This document shows positions 35,593-42,008 of a stretch of DNA of 42,008 nucleotides, piece after piece. The position numbers were made by a program, and so were the translations under genes. Positions within the stretch are counted from its first letter, which is position 1; every line of letters begins with the position of its first letter. Under the pieces are notes generated by a model, which was not told the origin of the DNA, did no database searches, and saw nothing but the letters and a program-made list of their open reading frames with translations. The stretch covers positions 20,324 through 62,331 of the forward strand of contig JAHEHM010000014.1 of NCBI GenBank assembly GCA_024644585.1. The letters are read 5' to 3'. The stretch comes from Porticoccaceae bacterium (GTDB lineage: Bacteria > Pseudomonadota > Gammaproteobacteria > Pseudomonadales > Porticoccaceae).

Positions 35593-37553
35593 TTGCAGAG
35601 CTTGGGCACTTTGCTCTAATTATCGCCTTGGGTTTGGCACTGATGCAGTCATTGGTGCCAATGGTGGGTTCCTTCAAGGGCTATACCGCTTGGATGCGTC
35701 TTGGCCATTCTCTTTCCTATGGACAGTTTTTATTTATTGCCATTTCATTTATCTGTTTGGCAACTGCCTTTTGGCTGGACGATTTCTCACTAAAATATGT
35801 GTCGCAAAATTCTAATACTCAGCTTCCAAACCAGTACAAAATCAGTGCGGTGTGGGCGGCCCATGAGGGCTCCTTATTGCTTTGGGCATTAATTTTAGCC
35901 GGATGGACTGCGGCGGTTGCACGCTTTAGTCGCCCGTTACCCCTAGAGTTAAGGGCGCGAATACTGTCTGTTTTAGGCGCAATATCGGTGGGTTTTGCGT
36001 TGTTTTTGATACTGACATCTAATCCTTTTGAGCGTCTGCTTCCCATGACACCAATGCAGGGTTCAGATCTTAATCCGCTGTTACAGGATATAGGGTTAAT
36101 TATTCATCCTCCTATGCTGTACATGGGGTATGTAGGTTTTGCGGTCCCCTTTGCCTTTGCTATTGCGGCACTTATTGGTGGGCAATTCGACAGTGCCTGG
36201 GCTCGCTGGTCGCGCCCTTGGATCAATATGGCTTGGGTGTTTCTGACCATTGGCATTACCTTGGGTAGCTGGTGGGCTTATTACGAGTTAGGTTGGGGTG
36301 GCTGGTGGTTTTGGGATCCAGTAGAAAATGCGTCACTGATGCCTTGGCTTGCCGGGACTGCGCTCATGCACAGTGTTTCGGCAACTGAAAAGCGTGGCGT
36401 ATTTCGTAGTTGGACGCTACTGCTGGCTATTTTTGCTTTTTCGTTGAGTTTGTTGGGAACATTCTTGGTTCGCTCGGGTATTTTGACTTCCGTTCACGCC
36501 TTTGCCGCTGATCCTGAGCGCGGGGTGTTTATGTTGATGTTTTTAGCGGTGGTGATTGGCGGCTCCCTGATGTTGTTTGCATTGCGCGGTCCGGCAATGT
36601 CAAAGGTTGCCTCCTATAGTGGCTGGTCGCGCGAGGCGATGCTATTGATAAACAATGTACTACTAGTTAGCTCATTAACCATGATTTTGATTGGCACCCT
36701 ATACCCACTGATTGCCGATGTACTTGAATTGGGTAAGATTTCTGTAGGCCCGCCTTACTTTAACTTTTTCTTTGTGCCGCTTAGTGTTGGTTTGGTAGTT
36801 GCCATGGGTATTGCGGTATTCAGTAAATGGAAAGCTACGGATAGCAAATTTTTGCTGAGTAAAATTCCGTTGCCACTGGCCATAGCTGTTGTAGGTGCAA
36901 TTTCACTGCCTTTTGTATTGGGCGATACCGATTCAGGTTACTCAGTTACTGCCGGACTGACGTTGCTTCTATCTCTTTGGTTGCTAGCGACTATTGTTAT
37001 AGATTTGAAAGCCAAAATAGGCACTGATTTAACTCGGGTGGCTAAACTAAGCCACAGCTATTTAGGTATGCAGCTAGCACATTCTGGATTGGCCATTCTT
37101 GTGTTGGGGGTGGGTTTGAATGCCGCCTATGACGAGATTAGAGAGTTGCGAATGGCGCCGGGTGATTCAGCGACAATCTCTGGCTATCAATTCGACTTTA
37201 AAGGCGTTAACCCCGTCGCCGGCCCTAACTTCACGGCATACCGAGGCCAAATTACGGTGACCAAAGGCGATAAATGGGTGGCAAATTTGTTCCCAGAAAA
37301 GCGCCAATACAATGCCGGTGGGCAGGTGATGACCGAGGCTGCCATTGATCCCTCTTTGGCGCGTGATATTTATGTCTCCTTGGGCGAACCCTTAGCTGAG
37401 GGCGCTTGGGCGGTAAGTCTTCAAGTTAAAGCCTTTGTTCGCTGTATCTGGTTGGGCGGTATTTTAGTGGGTTTAGGCGGCTTAATAGCGGCAACCGATC
37501 GGCGTTATCGTCGACGAAAAACACTGCTTGAAAATAAAAGGGCAGAGGCATGA
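35589..37553 (+). CDS. ccmF: Cytochrome c heme lyase subunit CcmF
   Basis: 654 residues from a GTG overlapping the ccmE stop (GTGA). It is a large polytopic membrane protein. The WWD domain is GWGGWWFWDPVENASLMPW, and conserved heme-associated regions include HEGSLLLWA and IIHPPMLYMGY. A large periplasmic loop lies near 530-610. It ligates heme to apocytochrome c with CcmH/I. The stop overlaps ccmG (ATGA). Minus ORFs 35429, 35819 and 37426 are shadows. Confidence 0.97.
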   Translation: MIAELGHFALIIALGLALMQSLVPMVGSFKGYTAWMRLGHSLSYGQFLFIAISFICLATAFWLDDFSLKYVSQNSNTQLPNQYKISAVWAAHEGSLLLWALILAGWTAAVARFSRPLPLELRARILSVLGAISVGFALFLILTSNPFERLLPMTPMQGSDLNPLLQDIGLIIHPPMLYMGYVGFAVPFAFAIAALIGGQFDSAWARWSRPWINMAWVFLTIGITLGSWWAYYELGWGGWWFWDPVENASLMPWLAGTALMHSVSATEKRGVFRSWTLLLAIFAFSLSLLGTFLVRSGILTSVHAFAADPERGVFMLMFLAVVIGGSLMLFALRGPAMSKVASYSGWSREAMLLINNVLLVSSLTMILIGTLYPLIADVLELGKISVGPPYFNFFFVPLSVGLVVAMGIAVFSKWKATDSKFLLSKIPLPLAIAVVGAISLPFVLGDTDSGYSVTAGLTLLLSLWLLATIVIDLKAKIGTDLTRVAKLSHSYLGMQLAHSGLAILVLGVGLNAAYDEIRELRMAPGDSATISGYQFDFKGVNPVAGPNFTAYRGQITVTKGDKWVANLFPEKRQYNAGGQVMTEAAIDPSLARDIYVSLGEPLAEGAWAVSLQVKAFVRCIWLGGILVGLGGLIAATDRRYRRRKTLLENKRAEA

Positions 37554-38083
37554 ACAGATTAGCGCTATTCGCTCCACTGGCAGTATTTTTGGTGTTGAGT
37601 ATATTTTTATTTAAGGGCCTAGACCGCGACCCTACAGAACTTCCTTCAGCACTGGTTGGGGAGGCTTTCCCTGCCTTTACACTACCTGCGCTCAATGATG
37701 GCCGACTGTTATCTGAGCAAGATTTAAAATCACGGGTTACTCTGGTGAATGTCTGGGCGACCTGGTGTTTTGCCTGTCGTATTGAGCACCCCATGCTCAA
37801 TCAGCTTGCAGATCAGGGCGTAGCCATTGTGGGTATCAATTACAAAGATCAAGATGCCAAGGCGCAAAGTTGGCTTGAGCAAAGAGGCAATCCTTACCAG
37901 TTTAATATTGTCGATGCGCAGGGTAGTCTGGGCTTTGATTTGGGTGTCACTGGGGCCCCAGAAACCTATCTAGTGGATGCTCAGGGTGTTATTCAGTATC
38001 GTCGCGTGGGGGTGGTTGACCAGCGCGTATGGGATGATGAATTCAAAGTGCTCTATGAGCAACTAGTAGGTAAAGAGAAATGA
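37550..38083 (+). CDS. ccmG: Periplasmic thiol:disulfide interchange protein CcmG (DsbE)
   Basis: 177 residues: an N-terminal anchor (about 5-22), then a thioredoxin fold with active site WATWCFACRIEHP (C73, C76). The central GVTGAPETYLVD carries the cis-Pro-type loop of this family. It reduces apocytochrome or CcmH disulfides before heme attachment. ATGA overlaps link it to both ccmF and ccmH. Confidence 0.96.
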   Translation: MNRLALFAPLAVFLVLSIFLFKGLDRDPTELPSALVGEAFPAFTLPALNDGRLLSEQDLKSRVTLVNVWATWCFACRIEHPMLNQLADQGVAIVGINYKDQDAKAQSWLEQRGNPYQFNIVDAQGSLGFDLGVTGAPETYLVDAQGVIQYRRVGVVDQRVWDDEFKVLYEQLVGKEK

Positions 38084-38586
38084 GTATTCGTTCGCTGCTC
38101 GTTAATTCACTGATGGTATTTGTTCTCTGTGTAATTCCGTATGGGCAGTTTAATCAGCAGGCTCAGTTGCAGGCAAGTACTGATGTGGTTATCTTTTCCG
38201 ATCCCTCACTGCGTGAGCGCTACTACCAGTTGGTTGCTGAATTGCGTTGCCCAAAATGCCAGAATCAAAACCTCGCTGATTCTAATGCGCCCATCTCTAA
38301 GGATATGAAAGCGCAAATTTATAGCATGTTAGAGGCGCAAAACACCGATGATGAAATAAAAGCCTATTTGGTCTCCCGTTATTCAGAATTTATTCTTTAT
38401 CGCCCAGAAGTCAATTCAGGTACCTGGTTTTTGTGGTTCGCGCCACTGTGCTTTGTTTTATTGGGTGCTTTGATTGTCTGGCGTTACGCCTTTAACAAAC
38501 CTAAAGCTAGTTCTGTTAGCGCAGAATTGACCGCTGAACAGCAAGCACAGCTCGATAAGTTATTAGAAAAGGATAGCCCACAATGA
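38080..38586 (+). CDS. ccmH: Cytochrome c maturation protein CcmH (CcmL-type, CxxC)
   Basis: 168 residues. A signal-like N-terminus precedes the redox motif ELRCPKCQNQNLADSNAPIS (C57, C60). A helical domain with SRYSEFILYRPE follows, then a transmembrane helix (WFLWFAPLCFVLLGALIVW) and a charged tail. It corresponds to the N-terminal part of the fused E. coli CcmH; the TPR part is the separate ccmI here, as in pseudomonads. Confidence 0.96.
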   Translation: MSIRSLLVNSLMVFVLCVIPYGQFNQQAQLQASTDVVIFSDPSLRERYYQLVAELRCPKCQNQNLADSNAPISKDMKAQIYSMLEAQNTDDEIKAYLVSRYSEFILYRPEVNSGTWFLWFAPLCFVLLGALIVWRYAFNKPKASSVSAELTAEQQAQLDKLLEKDSPQ

Positions 38587-39794
38587 TCTGGTGGTTAATT
38601 GCAGGACTGTTATTACTTGCCAGTTTGTTCTTGGTCTACCCTTTTGTACGTCATGATAAGGTGGAAGTGCAGGACGATGCGGATGCTAATCTGCAAATCT
38701 TCCGTGATCAACAGGCGCAATTAAATAGTCAACTGCAACAGAACGAGATACAACAACCACAATATGATCAGTTATTAGCAGAAGCCAAGCAATTGCTCCT
38801 GTTAAATAGCCAGAAACCACAGGCTGATGAGAATCAAGCCCCTAGAAAATCCGGCTGGCTCTTGCCTGTTTCATTACTACTGTTACCTATTTTTTGCCTA
38901 GTGAGCTATCATCATCTAGGCGCTGCAGCTGATGAGAAAATACTAAAAATGCTTGAGCAAAATACACAGCTGTCTGTGGATGACCCGCAGGCGCAGTTTA
39001 AACAGCAAGCGTTATTTAGCGCTATAGAAAAAAGAGCGGCACAGCGCCCAGACAATATTTATTACTGGATACTCCTAGCCAAGCGCGCGGTTCAACAAAA
39101 TGACCTGTCCAGTGCACAGTTTCACTATGCGCAAGCGATTAAAGCCTCGCCAGAAGACAGCTATCTGTTAGCGCAGTATGCAGAAATCACCTTTATGCTA
39201 GCCGATAGCCAGTTTACTGATGAGGTTAACAGGGCCATCGATAAAGCATTTGCCATTGATTCGTCAAACCCTACCGTATTAGGGCTTAAAGGTATTCAGG
39301 CGTTTGAAACTGAACAGTGGCAATTGGCTATTACCTATTGGCAAGAAGCCAGCAGACAGATGGAACAGGGCTCACCAACCGCCACTGCTTTAAAAGCCGG
39401 TATAGCGCGTGCGCAAAAGCGCTTGGGTATTGAGCCCCAAGAACAGTTGTCACCGCAGGTGGAGATTACGGTTAGTATCGATAAATCCATTCAATTTGAC
39501 CCCAATCAAACAGTCTTTGTCGCGCTCGTAGCCATCTCAGGTGCACCCATGCCTTTAGCTGCGAAAAAACTAAGGGCAGGGGACTTACCGACCACTATTA
39601 CCCTTAGCAATGCCGATGCGGTGATGGAAGGCTATAATCTTTCTAGTGTTAATAAGGTCAAAGCGGTGGCAAGACTTTCTCAATCCGGTTCTGCTACTCC
39701 GCAGATAGGGGATTGGGAGGCAGATATTCAGTTAGTAGATTTATCTTCTCAAAAATACTCATTGGCCATTGAGATATCTCGTCAAAGACTCTAA
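38583..39794 (+). CDS. ccmI: Cytochrome c maturation protein CcmI (TPR)
   Basis: 403 residues. Two membrane segments are present (about 2-20 and near 93-112, SGWLLPVSLLLLPIFCLVSY), with a coiled coil between them rich in Gln (QLNSQLQQNEIQQPQYDQLL). TPR-like repeats follow (YYWILLAKRAVQQNDLSSAQFHYAQAIKASPED...). A C-terminal beta domain (VEITVSIDKSIQFDPNQTVFVAL) is typical of the longer CcmI. It presents apocytochrome c to the lyase. It is the last gene of the ccm operon; 185 bp with no clear terminator separate it from smc. Confidence 0.92.
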   Translation: MIWWLIAGLLLLASLFLVYPFVRHDKVEVQDDADANLQIFRDQQAQLNSQLQQNEIQQPQYDQLLAEAKQLLLLNSQKPQADENQAPRKSGWLLPVSLLLLPIFCLVSYHHLGAAADEKILKMLEQNTQLSVDDPQAQFKQQALFSAIEKRAAQRPDNIYYWILLAKRAVQQNDLSSAQFHYAQAIKASPEDSYLLAQYAEITFMLADSQFTDEVNRAIDKAFAIDSSNPTVLGLKGIQAFETEQWQLAITYWQEASRQMEQGSPTATALKAGIARAQKRLGIEPQEQLSPQVEITVSIDKSIQFDPNQTVFVALVAISGAPMPLAAKKLRAGDLPTTITLSNADAVMEGYNLSSVNKVKAVARLSQSGSATPQIGDWEADIQLVDLSSQKYSLAIEISRQRL

Positions 39795-39894
39795 TTTAAA
39801 GGGGTTTTTAGGCTAAAAAAAACTCTTAATTCCTTTCATTTTAAGCGACCTTTTAAATCCATCGAATAATTCTGTCATAAATGTCGATTAATGG

Positions 39895-39923
39895 TTTTGC
39901 CTAGTGCTTATACTGTGTAGAAT
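39895..39923 (+). promoter_or_regulatory. Possible sigma-70 promoter of smc
   Basis: -35 TTTTGC (39895-39900), a 17-bp spacer and -10 TAGAAT (39918-39923), 57 bp before the smc ATG. The same -35 hexamer is seen at the rpsU promoter. A TATACT inside the spacer is an alternative -10. Confidence 0.4.
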
Positions 39924-39979
39924 AAGCCAAAAGCCATAGCAAAATGGCAAACTTAATTTGACCAAGAAATCGACCTAAA

Positions 39980-42008
39980 ATGCGCCTTAAATCAATTAAA
40001 TTAGCTGGGTTCAAATCTTTCGTTGACCCAACCAACGCGCAGTTCCCCAGTAACCTCTGTGCAGTTGTCGGCCCCAATGGTTGTGGTAAATCTAATATTA
40101 TTGATGCGGTGCGTTGGGTAATGGGCGAAAGCTCTGCTAAAAATCTGCGCGGCGAGTCGATGTCTGACGTTATCTTCAATGGTTCAGGTGCGCGCAAGCC
40201 AGTAGGTCAGGCCTCTATTGAGTTAATTTTCGATAACTCTGATGGGCGTATTGTCGGTGAATATGCCTCCTACAATGAAATTGCCATTAAGCGTAAGGTT
40301 ACTCGAGATGGTACAGCTAACTATTACCTCAATGGTAATAAGTGCCGTCGTCGTGATATTACGGATATCTTTTTAGGTACAGGTTTGGGTCCACGCAGTT
40401 ACGCGATTATTGAGCAGGGTATGATTTCTCGGCTAATCGAATCTAAGCCCGATGAATTGCGAGTTTATATTGAAGAAGCTGCCGGTATATCTAAATATAA
40501 AGAACGTCGCAGAGATACCGAATCGCGGATTAATCGAACCAAAGAAAACCTTGAGCGACTGACCGATATTCGCGATGAGTTAGGTCGTCAGTTAGGTCGA
40601 CTTGAGCGTCAGGCTAAGGCCGCTGAAAAATACGCTGAATACAAGAAGCAAGAACGTCAATTAACGGTTGAATTGTTAGCCTTGCGCTGGCGTGATTATG
40701 ACCAGTCTGGTCAACAGCAAAAGCAAATCATTGGCAAGCTTGAGCTTGAGCACGAAAAGCTGGTTACCGAGCGCAGTGGTTGCGATACCGCGATTGAAAA
40801 ATTGCGTGCTGACTTTACTCAAACCAGTGATGCATTTAATGAAATTCAAGCCAGTTTTTATAAGATTGGTGGTGAGGTTGCGCGCCTAGAGCAGGCCATT
40901 GAACACTCTCAGCAACGCGCCCAAGAATTAGATAAAGACCTTCAGCAGACCGAGCATAACTTTACTGAAGCCGAGCAACATCTGAATACAGATAAGCAAA
41001 AGGCCACTGGTTGGGAAGCTGAGCAGGCGGAGCTAGAGCCTCTATTGGTGACGGCACAGGCGGCAGAAAAAGCCTCTGCAGAGTTGTTGCAAACCGCTGA
41101 AACTGCGATGCAACAATGGCAGCAATCTTGGGATGAATTTACTCAGGCTGCAGCTGATCCACGTCAGCAGGCTGAGGTTCAGCAGTCAAAAATTCAGCAT
41201 GTAGAACAAATTTTACGTCGTCTTGATGAAAGGCGCGGTGCACTGGCAACAGAGGTCAGTCGCTTTCAGGACAGCCCTGCCGAGCAAGAAATGGCGGCAG
41301 TGCAGACTGAACTCACTGCAGTTGAAGCTTCGCGGGCTGATGTAGACAAAAAGCGCCAAGAACAGAGCGCAACTATCCAGTCATTGCGCGAGAAAGAAAA
41401 ACAAACTGCTGTTGATTACAACAGGCTTCGTAGTGAACAGCAGACTTTAAAGGGACGCGAAGCATCACTTGAAGCGCTTCAGCAAGCGGCTAAGGGTGAT
41501 GAATCAGAAAGAAAATGGTTGGCTGACAAGGGCTTGGCAAATAAGCCTAGACTGGCTGATTCTGTGGTTCCAGCTAAGGGTTGGGAACTTGCGGTTGAGA
41601 CTGTTTTGGGCAGTTACTTACAGGCTATTGCAGTTGATGATGTGGTCGCCAGTATCGACTTATTAGATGACTTTAAGAAGGGCGAATTATTACTGATTAG
41701 TAAGGGCTCTGGTGCTAAAAACACGGCTGATAAGGGTCGCTTGCTCAGTGAGCTAGTCAAAGCAGAGGGCGTTGATGGCCTATTAGCCAATATCTATGCC
41801 GCCGATAATCTGGCTGATGCTTTGGCACTTCAGTCTAAACTTAGTCCAGTTGAATCAGTGGTTACCCCTGAGGGTATTTGGTTAGGAAATAACTGGTTGC
41901 GTGTGGCGCGTGATAAAGACGCCACTGCAGGCTTCTTGCAGCGCAAGCAAGAGCTGGAACAAATTGGCAAAAAGCTTTCTCAGGTTAATCAACAAATCGA
42001 GAAAACCG
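39980..42008 (+). CDS. smc: Chromosome partition protein SMC, partial (N-terminal 676 residues)
   Basis: The frame is open from the ATG at 39980 to the window edge and is absent from the ORF track because it has no stop here. The N-terminal head MRLKSIKLAGFKSFVDPT leads to Walker A GPNGCGKSN (31-39), followed by VMGESSAKNLRG and YYLNGNKCRRRDI. The first coiled coil starts near residue 165 (EEAAGISKYKERRR). The hinge region is reached near 505-630 (WELAVETVLGSYLQAIAVDD...), then the return coil begins (GFLQRKQELEQI). It organises and segregates the chromosome with ScpA/ScpB. The second head half lies beyond the window. Track ORFs 39901-40197 (minus), 40692 and 41469 are shadows of it. Confidence 0.96.
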   Translation, partial: MRLKSIKLAGFKSFVDPTNAQFPSNLCAVVGPNGCGKSNIIDAVRWVMGESSAKNLRGESMSDVIFNGSGARKPVGQASIELIFDNSDGRIVGEYASYNEIAIKRKVTRDGTANYYLNGNKCRRRDITDIFLGTGLGPRSYAIIEQGMISRLIESKPDELRVYIEEAAGISKYKERRRDTESRINRTKENLERLTDIRDELGRQLGRLERQAKAAEKYAEYKKQERQLTVELLALRWRDYDQSGQQQKQIIGKLELEHEKLVTERSGCDTAIEKLRADFTQTSDAFNEIQASFYKIGGEVARLEQAIEHSQQRAQELDKDLQQTEHNFTEAEQHLNTDKQKATGWEAEQAELEPLLVTAQAAEKASAELLQTAETAMQQWQQSWDEFTQAAADPRQQAEVQQSKIQHVEQILRRLDERRGALATEVSRFQDSPAEQEMAAVQTELTAVEASRADVDKKRQEQSATIQSLREKEKQTAVDYNRLRSEQQTLKGREASLEALQQAAKGDESERKWLADKGLANKPRLADSVVPAKGWELAVETVLGSYLQAIAVDDVVASIDLLDDFKKGELLLISKGSGAKNTADKGRLLSELVKAEGVDGLLANIYAADNLADALALQSKLSPVESVVTPEGIWLGNNWLRVARDKDATAGFLQRKQELEQIGKKLSQVNQQIEKT

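Noticed and set aside
39795-39850. Terminator after ccmI (AAAGGGGTTTTT...AAAAAAAACTCTT)
   Set aside because: The stem needs a mismatch and a G-U pair, and no T tract follows.
39901-40197. Minus-strand 98-residue ORF
   Set aside because: It is antisense to the conserved SMC ATPase head, which is the real gene.

Overview
The window looks like a core-genome stretch of a marine-type gammaproteobacterium of moderate GC. The gene order rhdA-rsgA-orn-queG-nnrE-tsaE-amiB-mutL-miaA-hfq-hflXKC-hisZ-purA matches the Pseudomonas/Cellvibrio-like layout. The macromolecular synthesis operon (rpsU-yqeY-dnaG-rpoD) lies back to back with tsaD-folB-folK, and a complete System I cytochrome c maturation operon (ccmABCDEFGHI) sits next to smc. 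My best guess is the Cellvibrionales/SAR92-like group. That placement rests on gene order and protein flavour only.

Layout. 1-3.3 kb: partial rhodanese rhdA, rsgA and queG on the minus strand, with orn on the plus strand. 3.3-13.2 kb: a tightly packed plus-strand operon nnrE-tsaE-amiB-mutL-miaA-hfq-hflX-hflK-hflC, ended by a strong GNRA-loop terminator. 13.5-16 kb: hisZ and purA. 16-19.9 kb: a glycerate-kinase-type P-loop kinase, an alkaline phosphatase lipoprotein and a PDZ-M48 protease lipoprotein. 20-23.3 kb: the only accessory-looking region. It holds two AT-rich paralogous lipoproteins of unknown function, a decayed tRNA copy, a pair of 26-bp direct repeats, a truncated family-A-polymerase-like gene, an intact tRNA-Ile2(CAU) and two tandem 117-bp palindromic repeats. 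23.3-28 kb: rpoD, dnaG, yqeY and rpsU on the minus strand. 28.3-32.2 kb: tsaD, folB and folK facing a pteridine reductase and cca. 32.5-39.8 kb: a small acidic protein and the ccm operon. 39.98 kb to the end: the N-terminal part of smc, which the ORF track missed because it runs off the window.

How the genes work together. Much of the core content concerns tRNA maturation and translation: queG (queuosine), miaA (i6A37), tsaE and tsaD (t6A37), cca (CCA addition), tRNA-Ile2 (whose CAU anticodon needs lysidine), rsgA and hflX (ribosome GTPases), rpsU and hfq. Other sets cover replication, repair and transcription (dnaG, mutL, rpoD, smc), folate/pterin metabolism (folB, folK, pteridine reductase), membrane and cell-wall quality control (amiB, hflK, hflC, M48) and cytochrome c assembly (ccmA-I).

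The best candidate for something undescribed is the 20-23.3 kb region. I read it as the scar of an integrative element at the tRNA-Ile2 gene beside rpoD. It carries one member of a two-copy lipoprotein family and the C-terminal stump of a polymerase-like protein with recognisable motifs A, B and C. I did not find a complete new defence or mobile system.
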